Positions 42,353-51,277 of a DNA stretch of 64,000 bases are shown here, piece after piece. The DNA is from DAHUYF01 sp035945115. GTDB taxonomy: Bacteria > Pseudomonadota > Alphaproteobacteria > ATCC43930 > CGMCC-115725. The stretch's first letter is position 1; each line of letters starts with the position of its first letter. The notes under the pieces were generated by a model. That model did no database searches. It saw only the letters and a list, made by a program, of their open reading frames with translations, and was not told the DNA's origin. The stretch covers positions 3,262 through 67,261 of the forward strand of contig DASZAN010000104.1 of NCBI GenBank assembly GCA_035945115.1, in the 5' to 3' direction. The position numbers and the translations under genes were made by a program.

Positions 42353-45300
42353 CTAGATTCTTTCGGCGGCGGTGTCGGCAAGCTCTTTGCCATCATCGCG
42401 CAACCAGACATACACCGCGGGAATCACCAGCACGGTCAGCGCCGTGGACGAGGCGAGCCCAAAGACCAGCGAGATGGCGAGACCCTGGAAGATCGGATCG
42501 GTGATGATGAAGGCAGCGCCGATCATCGCCGCGGCGGCGGTGAGCAGGATCGGCTTGAATCGAACCGAACCGGCGTCGAGCAGAGCTTGGCGCAGCGGCG
42601 CGCCATCGGCACGACGGTGGCGGATGAAGTCGACGAGCAAGATCGAGTTCCGCACGATGATACCGGCGAGCGCAATGAAGCCGATCATCGAGGTGGCGGT
42701 GAAGGGTGCGCCAAAGAGCCAATGGCCCAGCACGCTGCCGATGAGCGTGAGCGGCACTGGCACGAGAATAAGCAGCGGCAGGCGGAACGACCCGAACTGT
42801 GCGACGACGAGAAGATAGATCCCGAGCATGGCGACGGCAAAGGCAGCACCCATGTCGCGGAAGGTGACATAAGTCACCTCCCATTCGCCATCCCAGAGGA
42901 GCGACGCTTTCGACTCGTCGAGCGGCTGGCCGTGATAGCGGATCGCCGGGGGGTCGGCGCCGCCCCAATCCATCTGCTTGATGCGATCCTCGACGGCGAG
43001 CATGCCATAGATCGGCGCCTCGAAGCGTCCGGCCACCTCTGCCTCGATCATCTCGGCAAAGCGGCCGTCGCGGCGGAAGAGCGTGTATGAAGCGGGCTCG
43101 CGCTTCACCGTGACGACATCGCCCAGCTCGACATTGGCGCCGCGCCGTGCCGTGCCGCCGGCGGGAAGCGGCGTGGAGAGTATGCGTTCGCCCATCCATT
43201 GCGCGCGCTTCGGCAGCTTGAGGCTGATTTCGATCGGCTTCGTGCCGTGTCCCCGCTGCGAATAGCCGATTTTGACGCCGCCGATGATGGCGGCGATGGT
43301 GTCGTAGACCGCTTGCTCGTCGACGCCGTAGAATTCGAGATTCTCCTCGTTGATGGAGAATCGCAGGCGCTCGGCGGGCGCACGGAAAGTGTCGTCCACG
43401 TCGGTGACGAAATCGACGCTTTTGAAGGCGTCCTCGATTTTGGCGGCGGCGGCGCGGCGGCTCGTCTCATCGGCGCCATAGACCTCCGCGAGCAAGGTTG
43501 CGAGGACCGGGGGTCCGGGCGGCACCTCGACGACGCGGATCCTGGTGCCCATGGGTTGCGGAAGATCGGCAAGCCGACGGCGAATATCGAGGGCGATCGC
43601 GTGGCTTGCGCGCGAGCGCTCGCCCTTCGGCACGAGATTGACCTGCAGATCGCCTTGCTGCGGCCCGTCCCGCAGATAGTAATGGCGCACCAAGCCGTTG
43701 AAGTTGAAGGGTGCGGCGGTGCCCGCATAGAGCTCGATCGAGGTGAGTTCGGGTAAATCCTTGAGACGATCGGCTGCAGCCATGAGCAAGCGTTCGGTCG
43801 ACTCCAGTGTCGCACCATCGGGCAGGTCGGCGATGACCTGAAGCTCCGATTTATTGTCGAAGGGGAGCAGCTTCACGGTCACGTCTTTGGTCGCGAAAAG
43901 CGCGCAGACGCCCAGCGTTGCGGCACCGACGACCAGCAGGAACCATCGCGACCGCCGCCGCCCGCTGAGGAGCGGGCGCGCGACCATGAGATAAAAGCGC
44001 TCGACCGCGCCCGGCTCGCGCGATGTCCTGCCGCTGTCGTTCCGCTCGAAGCGGCGCCGTGCGATGTGGAGCAAGAGCCAGGGCGTGATCATGACGGCGA
44101 CGAAGAAAGAGAAAAGCATCGCGATCGAGGCGTTGGCAGGAATGGGACTCATATAGGGCCCCATGAGGCCGCTCACGAACATCATCGGCAGGAGTGCCAC
44201 AATGATGGCGAGCGTCGCGACGATCGTGGGGTTGCCGACTTCGGCAACGGCGTCGACGGCGGTCTCTTCGAGGGCGCGACCGCGGCGACCGCCCCAGCGC
44301 CGCACGATGTTCTCCACAACCACGATCGCGTCGTCGACGAGAATGCCGATCGAGAAGATGAGGGCGAAGAGGCTCACCCGATTGATGGTGTAGCCCATGA
44401 GCCAAGAAGCGAAGAGCGTGAGCAGGATCGTCGTGGGAATGATGACGAGCACCACGGCGCCTTCGCGCCAGCCGAGCGCGAGCGTGATGAGGGCGACGAT
44501 CGATACGGTGGCGAGCGCCAGGTGAAAGAGCAGCTCATTCGCCTTCTCGGTGGCGGTCTCGCCGTAGTTGCGCGTCACCGTCACGTCGATGTCGGCCGGG
44601 ATAAGCCGGCCTTTCACCGTCTCGAGCCGCTCGATCAGGTCGCGGGCGACGATCACGGCGTTGGCGCCTTTGCGCTTGGCGAAGGCGATCGTGACCGTGG
44701 GCCGGCGCTCGAGATTGCCCGCCGCATTCCGCGTCAAGGTCCAGGCGCGGTGGTCGCTTTCGGCTGCGCCGACTAGCACATCGGCCACATCTTTCACATA
44801 GACCGGGCGGCCGTCGCGCGCGGTCAGCAGCAAGAGGCCGATATCGGGAACCCCCCGTAAGGTCTGGCCGGAGACGACGGGCACATGGCGATCGAGCTGA
44901 TCGAAGGCGCCCACCTGAAGCGAGCGGTTGGCGTTGATGAGCTTGTCGGCGAGCTGATTGAGGGTGATGCCATAAAGCGCCAGGCGCTCGGGATCGGGCT
45001 CGACGCGAATCTGGTTGGCACTGCCGCCGACGATGTAAGTGAGGCCGACATTCTCGACCTTAATGAGCTCGTGCTGCAGCTCTTGCGCGATTTGATAGAG
45101 ACCGTTGTCGTCCCAGCGCTGAGCGGCATCCCGCGTCGGCGCCAGCGTCAACGTGACAATCGCCACATCGTTGATGCCGCGGCCGATAATGATCGGTTCG
45201 GGAATGCCCTTCGGCAGATCGGCGATGTTGGCGCGGATCTTCTCGTGGACGCGGAGCAGCGCCGTGTCTTCATCGGTGCCCACATAGAAACGCGCGGTCG

Positions 45301-45586
45301 TCACCACTGCGTCATCGACGGTGCTGGAATAGGTATGCTCGACGCCATTGATGCCCTTGATGATGTCCTCGAGCGGCTTGGTGATGAGCTCGATCGCGTC
45401 CTCCGCCTTATAGCCGTTGGCGGTGACGAGAATGTCCACCATGGGCACGCTGATCTGCGGCTCTTCCTCGCGCGGCAGGGCCATGAGCGCGACCGTACCC
45501 ATGACGAGCGCCGCCAGCAGCAGCAGCGGCGTCAGCGGCGAAGCGATGAAGGCGCGCGTCAGCAGGCCGGAAAGGCCGAGCTTCAT
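42353..45586 (-). CDS. RND efflux permease (AcrB-like)
   Basis: A 1077-residue RND pump. N-terminal helix 1 region and PREEEPQISVPMVDILVTANGYKAEDAIELITKPLEDIIKGINGVEH are typical of the hydrophobe/heavy-metal RND pumps. Helix 4 has SIGILVDDAIVVVENIVRRWG with the proton-relay Asp pair. Sequence suits the HAE group more than the CusA group; the substrate is unknown. Its start ATG (45586) overlaps the stop of the adaptor gene. The adaptor is a broken gene here, so the pump may lack its partner. Confidence 0.88.
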   Translation of the reverse strand: MKLGLSGLLTRAFIASPLTPLLLLAALVMGTVALMALPREEEPQISVPMVDILVTANGYKAEDAIELITKPLEDIIKGINGVEHTYSSTVDDAVVTTARFYVGTDEDTALLRVHEKIRANIADLPKGIPEPIIIGRGINDVAIVTLTLAPTRDAAQRWDDNGLYQIAQELQHELIKVENVGLTYIVGGSANQIRVEPDPERLALYGITLNQLADKLINANRSLQVGAFDQLDRHVPVVSGQTLRGVPDIGLLLLTARDGRPVYVKDVADVLVGAAESDHRAWTLTRNAAGNLERRPTVTIAFAKRKGANAVIVARDLIERLETVKGRLIPADIDVTVTRNYGETATEKANELLFHLALATVSIVALITLALGWREGAVVLVIIPTTILLTLFASWLMGYTINRVSLFALIFSIGILVDDAIVVVENIVRRWGGRRGRALEETAVDAVAEVGNPTIVATLAIIVALLPMMFVSGLMGPYMSPIPANASIAMLFSFFVAVMITPWLLLHIARRRFERNDSGRTSREPGAVERFYLMVARPLLSGRRRSRWFLLVVGAATLGVCALFATKDVTVKLLPFDNKSELQVIADLPDGATLESTERLLMAAADRLKDLPELTSIELYAGTAAPFNFNGLVRHYYLRDGPQQGDLQVNLVPKGERSRASHAIALDIRRRLADLPQPMGTRIRVVEVPPGPPVLATLLAEVYGADETSRRAAAAKIEDAFKSVDFVTDVDDTFRAPAERLRFSINEENLEFYGVDEQAVYDTIAAIIGGVKIGYSQRGHGTKPIEISLKLPKRAQWMGERILSTPLPAGGTARRGANVELGDVVTVKREPASYTLFRRDGRFAEMIEAEVAGRFEAPIYGMLAVEDRIKQMDWGGADPPAIRYHGQPLDESKASLLWDGEWEVTYVTFRDMGAAFAVAMLGIYLLVVAQFGSFRLPLLILVPVPLTLIGSVLGHWLFGAPFTATSMIGFIALAGIIVRNSILLVDFIRHRRADGAPLRQALLDAGSVRFKPILLTAAAAMIGAAFIITDPIFQGLAISLVFGLASSTALTVLVIPAVYVWLRDDGKELADTAAERI

Positions 45587-46281
45587 GGCGTGATCACCCG
45601 ATCCCCTTCGTTGAGGCCCGCCAAGATCTCAATGCCGCCTTCGACGGGCAGCCCCACTTGGATCGCGACTTCCGTGCCGCCAGCGAGCTTCGCGTAGCTC
45701 ACGCCGAAACGCCGATAGACGTAGTTTTCGGAAATGACGAGAGCGTCGCGCGTGCCCGCCGCGACTTAGACGCGCGTGCGTTCACCGACGAAGTAATCGC
45801 CGAGCCCCTCGACCTCGACATCGGCGATGACCCGGCCCTCGATGACCTGGCGATCGCCGCGTAGGGCCTGAAGGGTGCGCTCGGCGACGTCGAGGCGCGT
45901 CTTCGCCTGGTCGAGGGCGGCTTGGCTCACGACGCCGCTCCGCCGCAACTCCTGCGCGCGGGCGAGGTCGATCTGTGCCTGCGCCCGCTCGGCCTGCTGT
46001 GCCGCAATGCGGGAGTCGAGCGCGGCGATCTGCAGCAGCAGCTTCTGGTCGGCGATGACGGCGATGCGGTCGCCGGCCGCAACGCGGTCGCCCTCCTTAA
46101 TGGCTAGCGTCGAGACCGTGCCGCCGATACGCGCCCGCGCCACAAGCTCGTGCTGGGGCTCGACGGTGGCGATTACCGCCTTGCGGTCATCGATCGTCTG
46201 CCGCATCACGGTGGCTTCTTCGCCTCGGGCCGAACCGGCGCAGAGTGCGAAAACGGCAAAGAACGGAAGAAAGCGCTTCAT
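45583..46281 (-). pseudogene. RND efflux periplasmic adaptor, disrupted
   Basis: The frame from ATG 46281 encodes a signal peptide (MKRFLPFFAVFALCAGSARG) and a normal adaptor N-terminus (lipoyl half, then the coiled-coil RIAAQQAERAQAQIDLARAQELRRSG). After VIEGRVIA it jumps to DVEVEGLGDYFVGERTRV and meets an in-frame TAA at 45766-45768. The same frame is open past the stop (VAAGTRDALVISENYVYRRFGVSY...GDRVITP) to 45583. The second lipoyl half and beta barrel seem missing, probably through an in-frame deletion between similar sequences. Two lesions, hence a pseudogene. Confidence 0.75.
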
Positions 46282-46536
46282 CGTGGAAACCCGGGAGACA
46301 ACGGATTTTTGGCGCGGCGGGAGATCTTGCGCGAATTGGCCGGCGGCAGACGCCGAGCCAGCTCATGAGTCCGCACTGGCTGCTTTCGACCGCATTCGTC
46401 CGCGCCGATCTTGTGCGGGCGCCCTACACCGGTCTTTGTCCGGCTGGGCACATGCTCAGATGGGCGGGTTTTCGCCCGGGACCAGCATTCTCCTGAAAGC
46501 ATAAGCGCATGCTGCCGGCCCCGGGTGGCAGTCGCA

Positions 46537-46550
46537 TTGATCCAAGTCAC
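46537..46550 (+). promoter_or_regulatory. Weak FNR/FixK box
   Basis: TTGAT-CCAA-GTCAC has one mismatch (final A to C) to the TTGAY-N4-RTCAA consensus. It lies 21 bases before a perfect box; the two may act together. Confidence 0.35.
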
Positions 46551-46570
46551 CTGACTGGAGGTCGTCTGGG

Positions 46571-46584
46571 TTGATCTGCATCAA
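46571..46584 (+). promoter_or_regulatory. FNR/FixK box upstream of the second DsrE/TusA module
   Basis: TTGAT-CTGC-ATCAA is a perfect palindrome centred about 66 bases before the DsrE-family start at 46643. Confidence 0.6.
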
Positions 46585-46642
46585 TGCGGCTTCGAATAGA
46601 ACACAGACGCTATGAGGGTGCTAAACGAGGGGAGAAGTGCCC

Positions 46643-47041
46643 ATGGCGGGGCAACCGCTTTACATCCTTCTCTGTTCGGGCGAGCGCGAGAAATTGCAAA
46701 TTGCGGCGATGATGGCATCTGTCGGCGCCGTCTCCGAACGCCCGGTCGAGCTCTTCGTCAGCATGAACGCGATCCTCGCTTTCGGCAAAGACGCGCCGGC
46801 GGAGGTGCGCGAGAGCGGCGGGACGTTCGCGCGGGTCCTTAAGGAGAAACGCGCGCCAGATGCGTTCACGCTGCTTCGCCAGGGCAGGGAGCTCGGCGAT
46901 CTCAAGCTGTGGGCGTGCTCCATGGCGCTCGACCTATTGGGTTGGGAGATGGAACGGCTGGTGGACAAACTGTTCGATGGTCCACTCGGGCTCACCAAAT
47001 TCCTCTCCGATGCGGAATCAGGGCAGCTCGTCACGCTGTAG
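46643..47041 (+). CDS. DsrE-family protein (second module)
   Basis: A 132-residue DsrE-like protein (LYILLCSGEREKLQIAAMMASVGAVSERPVELFVSMNAIL) with C92 in LKLWACSMALDLLGW, the expected sulfur-binding Cys, and C11. It is distinct from the two DsrE genes in the sHdr operon. The ATG at 46643 has GGGGAG ahead; a GTG six bases upstream is possible. It starts a tight module with a TusA-like gene, an SQR-like flavoprotein and DUF1641. Confidence 0.82.
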   Translation: MAGQPLYILLCSGEREKLQIAAMMASVGAVSERPVELFVSMNAILAFGKDAPAEVRESGGTFARVLKEKRAPDAFTLLRQGRELGDLKLWACSMALDLLGWEMERLVDKLFDGPLGLTKFLSDAESGQLVTL

Positions 47042-47061
47042 CGAGCGAGGGAACGACGGCA

Positions 47062-47292
47062 ATGGCCGAAAGACACAAGGTCGACGCCCGCGGTGCCTTT
47101 TGTCCTGGGCCGCTTATGGAGCTCATCGCGACGCTGCGGCACTCGCAAATCGGCGATGAGGTCGAAGTCTGGTCCACCGACAAGGGTTCGGCGACCGACA
47201 TTCCGGAATGGGTGAAGAAGGTTCGCCACGAGTTGGTGTCGGTCAATCAGGGCAATGGATACTGGAGCATCGTGGTGCGCAAGGCGAAATGA
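47062..47292 (+). CDS. TusA-family sulfurtransferase (second copy)
   Basis: A 76-residue TusA-fold protein with C14 in GAFCPGPLMELIATL (CPxP). It differs strongly from TusA at 42015 and belongs to the type found beside SQR-like and DsrE genes. The ATG at 47062 follows the DsrE stop by 20 bases. Likely partner: the DsrE protein just upstream. Confidence 0.88.
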   Translation: MAERHKVDARGAFCPGPLMELIATLRHSQIGDEVEVWSTDKGSATDIPEWVKKVRHELVSVNQGNGYWSIVVRKAK

Positions 47293-47361
47293 CGGACGAT
47301 CGATCGCAGCAGGCGTCGCTTGGCGCGATGCCCTCGGCGGTCCAAACAGGGAGGCGGCAGC

Positions 47362-48501
47362 ATGGCAAAGAAGATTCTCATCGTTGGCGGAGGCCTCGCC
47401 GGGACGATCGTCGCGAACGGCCTCTGCCGCCAGCTCCGAGACGAGCTCGCCAAAGGCAGCGTCAGCATCTCGATGCTCGGCGCGACCGAGACACATATGT
47501 ATCAGCCGGGGCTGCTCTACGTGCCCTTCGGCCGAATGCGGGAATCGGAGCTATTCCGGGATCAACGCAAAGTTCTCGATCGGCGTGTGCCTTATGTCGT
47601 TGATCCCGCGAAGCACATCGATGTCGACAAGAAACAGGTGCTCACCGCGTCCGGCAAGAGCTATTCCTATGATTTCCTTGTCATCGCCACGGGATCGCGC
47701 ATCCGGCCCGACACGATTCCGGGCATGGCTGAAGGCGCGCATTGGTTCTACGACCTCGAAGGCGCCCGCAAGATGCGCGACGCCCTGCAACAGTTCCAGG
47801 GCGGGCGTGTCGTCGTCAATGTGAACGCGCCGCACAAGTGTCCAGTGGCCCCGCTCGAGATCACCTTCATGCTTCGCGACCATCTCGCGGCCAAGGGAGT
47901 CCTCGACAAGAGCGAGATCACCTACACGTATCCGATCGGCCGCCTCCATGGGCTCGAGCCCGTCGCGCATTGGGCGGTTCCCGAATTCGAACGGTATGGG
48001 ATCAAGTCAGAGATCTTCTTCAACACCAAATCGGTCGATCCCAAGGCGAAAACCATTACATCGGAAGAAGAGACGACGCTCCCTTACGATCTTCTCGTCA
48101 CGATCCCGCCGCATACGGGACAGCAGGTCATCACCGACTCTAATCTCGGCAAGGGTGGATGGGTGGCGACCGAACGCAATACCTTGCTGCGGGAAGGTTC
48201 GGACAACGTCTTCGTCGTCGGCGACACAACCAATCTTCCGATCTCGAAGGCGGGTTCGACGGCACATTTCGAGGCAGATACAATCGTCGACAATCTCTCC
48301 TCGCTCATCAAAGAGGATCGGTGGGCGCGGCACTACGACGGGAAAGTATTCTGCTTCGTCGAGACGGGTCTCGATAGCGGGACGTACGTGTGGTTCAACT
48401 ATCTGACGCCGCCCAATCCCGGCCCACCTTCGCAAATGATCCACTGGTTCAAATTGGCCTACAACCGTCTCTATTGGCTGTCGGCGCGCGGCTTACTCTG
48501 A
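47362..48501 (+). CDS. Sulfide:quinone oxidoreductase-like FAD protein
   Basis: A 379-residue flavoprotein of the SQR/FCSD group. It has the FAD motif ILIVGGGLAGTIVANGLCRQL, YSYDFLVIATGSRI, a Cys in APHKCPVAPLEIT at a position used by SQR catalysis, NVFVVGDTTNLPISKAGSTAHFEADT as second FAD motif, and CFVETGLDSGTYVWFNY near the end. The C-terminal IHWFKLAYNRLYWLSARG could be the membrane anchor. Sulfide or persulfide oxidation to quinone is the family role. The ATG at 47362 has GGGAGGCGGC ahead. Confidence 0.85.
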   Translation: MAKKILIVGGGLAGTIVANGLCRQLRDELAKGSVSISMLGATETHMYQPGLLYVPFGRMRESELFRDQRKVLDRRVPYVVDPAKHIDVDKKQVLTASGKSYSYDFLVIATGSRIRPDTIPGMAEGAHWFYDLEGARKMRDALQQFQGGRVVVNVNAPHKCPVAPLEITFMLRDHLAAKGVLDKSEITYTYPIGRLHGLEPVAHWAVPEFERYGIKSEIFFNTKSVDPKAKTITSEEETTLPYDLLVTIPPHTGQQVITDSNLGKGGWVATERNTLLREGSDNVFVVGDTTNLPISKAGSTAHFEADTIVDNLSSLIKEDRWARHYDGKVFCFVETGLDSGTYVWFNYLTPPNPGPPSQMIHWFKLAYNRLYWLSARGLL

Positions 48502-48516
48502 GCGGGGAGGGGACCA

Positions 48517-49038
48517 ATGGATGACGCAAGACTCTCCAACGAGCCGATCAATGAGATGGATCGCCTCGTCCAGGCGACGCGCGAGGCGCTCACCGACTCC
48601 ATGGTCGAGCGGCTCGCGATCACCTTCGCCAATGCGGCTGAACTCGTCGATCGCTTGAACGACGAACAGACGCGCGAGGCGGTGCACGCCGTCGTGGACC
48701 GGCTCACCGAACTCCATAAGGTTGGGGCACTCGATACCCTCTTCGACGCGGTGATGCTGCTTCACGCGGCTCGCAACGCCTCCACCGATAGCATCGTGGA
48801 GCGACTCTTCGGCTTCGTCGAGCAGATGATCAACACGGTCGGCAACGAAGCGATGGGGACACTCGCGGATAATGCGCGGCAGTCGCTCGACGAGGCAGCG
48901 GAAGAATCGGCGCGTACCAACCCGCGCGGTGGCATCCTGACAACGCTGTCTCTGCTTGCGCGGCCTGAGTCGCAGCGTAGCCTTATGTTCCTATTGGCCT
49001 TCGGAGAGAAACTGCAGCGGCGCACTGCGAGCGCGTAA
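48517..49038 (+). CDS. DUF1641 protein
   Basis: A 173-residue, helical, mostly acidic protein (DSMVERLAITFANAAELVDRLNDEQTREAVHAVVDRLTELHKVGALDTLFD) with the DUF1641 repeat pattern and TTLSLLARPESQRSLMFLLAFGEKLQ at the end. Such genes regularly follow SQR-like flavoproteins, as here with 15 bases between. It is probably a partner or chaperone; function unknown. Confidence 0.82.
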   Translation: MDDARLSNEPINEMDRLVQATREALTDSMVERLAITFANAAELVDRLNDEQTREAVHAVVDRLTELHKVGALDTLFDAVMLLHAARNASTDSIVERLFGFVEQMINTVGNEAMGTLADNARQSLDEAAEESARTNPRGGILTTLSLLARPESQRSLMFLLAFGEKLQRRTASA

Positions 49039-49068
49039 GCGCGGTGCCGTCGAGTGCGTTGGGAACCG

Positions 49069-50055
49069 CTATCGGCGTTTAGATTTTGCAGTAGCGGGTG
49101 ATTGGAGGCGCTGAGAGCGCTTGGGTCGAACCGCCGCAGTCGCGTCGTCGTCGGGTCGGTGGCTCTTTATCGATCGCGCTCTGTCTATCATCGCCATGAA
49201 CGCTATCTCCGCTTGGCTGTGATAGCGCTGGCTATGTCGCAGGATCTCGAAGTCTCGCTTCGGAAGCTGAAGATCGACCGCGTGGAGCACACCATGGCGG
49301 AGGCTCGCTTGCACGACGAGCTCCGAAATCACTGTAGCGCCGGCGCCGTCCTCGACGGCAGAGCGCACGGCTTCATTCGAGGGCAATTCGAGCGTAACCC
49401 GCAGCTGTTGCGGCTCGACGCCCATCCGTCGCGCTGCGGTTTCGAATACCTGTCTCGTCCCCGAACCCGGTTCGCGCAGCACCCAATCCGTCTCGAGCAG
49501 CTGTGCGGGTTTCAGAGACTTGCGGCTGAACCACGGATGTCTTGCGCCAACGACCAGCACGAGACGATCACCTTCGATCCGGTGTCGCAGCAACGAAGGT
49601 TCCTCGATCTCTCCTTCGATGAAGCCGAGGTCCGCTTGACCAGCAAGCATGGCCTCTGTCACTTGAGTGGTGTTGCCGATCGTAACATGGAGAGCGATCT
49701 GCGGGTGATGGCGATGGAATTCATTGAGGCGAGACGGCAGCCAGTAGTTGGCGATAGTCTGGCTAGCAAAGATGTCGAGCCGCCCCCGTTTCAGTCCCGA
49801 CAGCTCTTCGAGTGCGCGCTGAGCATCGCCGGCATGTCTTAAGACGGCCTTTGCTTCCGCGAGCAGAACCTTGCCGGCTTCAGTGAGTTGGATGCCGCGT
49901 CCGATCCGATGAAACAGCGGGACGCCATAGCGGTGTTCGATGGCGGCGACCGCGGCGCTCGCCGCCGATTGCGTCAGGTGAAGCGCCTGGGCTGCCTTGG
50001 TAACGTGCAAAGCCTCCGCAACGGCGACAAAGATACGCAGCTGCTCTAGCGTCAT
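49069..50055 (-). CDS. LysR-family regulator (YeiE/CysB-like)
   Basis: A 328-residue LTTR. The N-terminal winged helix-turn-helix reads MTLEQLRIFVAVAEALHVTKAAQALHLTQSAASAAVAAIEHRYG, and the effector domain is of the CysB/YeiE kind (GLKRGRLDIFASQTIANYWLP ... DLGFIEGEIEEPSLLRHRI ... REPGSGTRQVFE). It is the second gene of the yeiH-lysR pair (17 bases between). YeiE-type regulators respond to sulfite in enterobacteria, so sulfite sensing is the leading guess. An Arg/Lys-rich tail is odd. Confidence 0.88.
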   Translation of the reverse strand: MTLEQLRIFVAVAEALHVTKAAQALHLTQSAASAAVAAIEHRYGVPLFHRIGRGIQLTEAGKVLLAEAKAVLRHAGDAQRALEELSGLKRGRLDIFASQTIANYWLPSRLNEFHRHHPQIALHVTIGNTTQVTEAMLAGQADLGFIEGEIEEPSLLRHRIEGDRLVLVVGARHPWFSRKSLKPAQLLETDWVLREPGSGTRQVFETAARRMGVEPQQLRVTLELPSNEAVRSAVEDGAGATVISELVVQASLRHGVLHAVDLQLPKRDFEILRHSQRYHSQAEIAFMAMIDRARSIKSHRPDDDATAAVRPKRSQRLQSPATAKSKRR

Positions 50056-50071
50056 TCGGCTCGTCAGCCCT

Positions 50072-51154
50072 TCAGCTGTAGACGAGCTTTACCAGACCCA
50101 GACTCGACCCTGCAATAAAAACCCAGGCGCCGGCACCCAGCGCGAGCGGGCGCAAACCCTTTGCCTTGAGCTTGCGGAAATCGGTTTCCAAGCCCATGGC
50201 GGCGAGCGCGACCGATAGGAGAAAGGTCGTCACCTCGATCAGCATCGCCCGTTCTCCATGCGGCAACAGATCGAAGCTGTTGAACGCGATCATGGCGAGA
50301 AACCCGATCACGAACCAAGGAAAGGGCGCGGCAGCTTTTGGCACTCCCGCATTGTCAGCGTTCGACCACCGAGCGGCGCGGGCTGCGGCGATGCCGAGGA
50401 GCATCACCAGAGGCGCCAGCAGCATCACGCGCGAGAGCTTGACGATCGTGGCGAGGTCGAGGGCCTCCCGGCTTCCTTGAGCGGCAGCGGCGATGACCTG
50501 GGCGATTTCGTGGATGGAGGCGCCTGTCCAAAGGCCAAAGGCGAGCGGTCCTAAGTGCAACGCTGCCGACAGCGCCGGCTGCACGAGCATTGCGATCGAA
50601 CCGAAGACCGTGACACAAGCGACCGCGTAGGCGACATCCTCGTCGGAGCCTTCCGTGACCGTGTTGGTGGCGATGACCGCGGACGCCCCACAGATCGAGG
50701 TGCCCGCGGCGATCAATTGGCTCAGTTTCGCATCGACGCCCAGCAGCCGGCCCAGCCACTGCGTAACGAAGAAAGTCGAAGCTAGCGTCGCGACTACGAT
50801 CGCGAGGCCGGTCGCGCCGACGCCAACGACCTGATCCAGGGTCAACCTGAGCCCAAGAAAGACGATGGCAAAGCGAAGGATGCGGCGGAGCGAGAACTTC
50901 ACGCCTGGCATGCACCGCGCGGGAGTCCCAATGAAGTTGTGGTAGACCATTCCTAACACTATCGAGAGAATGAGCGGGCTCAGGATTCCGATATAGGGCA
51001 TCCGACTGAACCCATAACCGACTGCGGCGATCGTGAATGTCAGGACGAGTCCCGGCGCGAGCTGCCATACTTGAGGTGCGAATCGTCCGCGCCTGCGTCC
51101 AGGACTGAATTCTTGAGTGACGGCCGATGCGACGCTTTGCGAATCTCGCGGCAT
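50072..51154 (-). CDS. yeiH: YeiH-family putative sulfite/sulfate exporter
   Basis: A 360-residue membrane protein with about ten helices. Recognised segments are LSPLILSIVLGMVYHNFIG, GVKFSLRRILRFAIVFLGLRLTL, QLIAAGTSICGASAVIATNTVTEG, GLWTGASIHEIAQVIAAA and ATMGLETD-like LAAMGLETDFRKLK near the end, the YeiH (UPF0324) signature. The start at ATG 51154 is preferred over TTG 51181. The export of sulfite, the end product of sHdr, is a plausible role in this context. Confidence 0.87.
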   Translation of the reverse strand: MPRDSQSVASAVTQEFSPGRRRGRFAPQVWQLAPGLVLTFTIAAVGYGFSRMPYIGILSPLILSIVLGMVYHNFIGTPARCMPGVKFSLRRILRFAIVFLGLRLTLDQVVGVGATGLAIVVATLASTFFVTQWLGRLLGVDAKLSQLIAAGTSICGASAVIATNTVTEGSDEDVAYAVACVTVFGSIAMLVQPALSAALHLGPLAFGLWTGASIHEIAQVIAAAAQGSREALDLATIVKLSRVMLLAPLVMLLGIAAARAARWSNADNAGVPKAAAPFPWFVIGFLAMIAFNSFDLLPHGERAMLIEVTTFLLSVALAAMGLETDFRKLKAKGLRPLALGAGAWVFIAGSSLGLVKLVYS

Positions 51155-51178
51155 CACGCCAATGTGGCATTGCGCGAT

Positions 51179-51197
51179 CAATCATTCCAATTGATTG
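51179..51197 (-). promoter_or_regulatory. Possible LysR-type binding site upstream of yeiH
   Basis: CAAT-CATTCCAATTG-ATTG is an inverted repeat of CAAT/ATTG with an 11-base centre, the LTTR spacing. It lies 25 bases upstream of the yeiH ATG. Confidence 0.35.
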
Positions 51198-51277
51198 TTC
51201 TTCTGTGTTTGATCGATTTCGCTTATTGTTTGGTCGTTGCCGATCTCGCACGACACTTGGGCCGATGTGGTCGATCG

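Larger units (their letters stand above)
46282..46642. other. Gene-free stretch with two FNR-type boxes
   Basis: No coding region is supported. Two regulatory boxes lie at 46537 and 46571; apart from these I see nothing. Short open frames here have no recognisable content. Confidence 0.5.

Noticed and set aside
45766..45768. In-frame TAA in the RND adaptor as a possible recoding site
   Set aside because: No recoding element is evident and the gene also lacks an internal domain, so loss of function is simpler.
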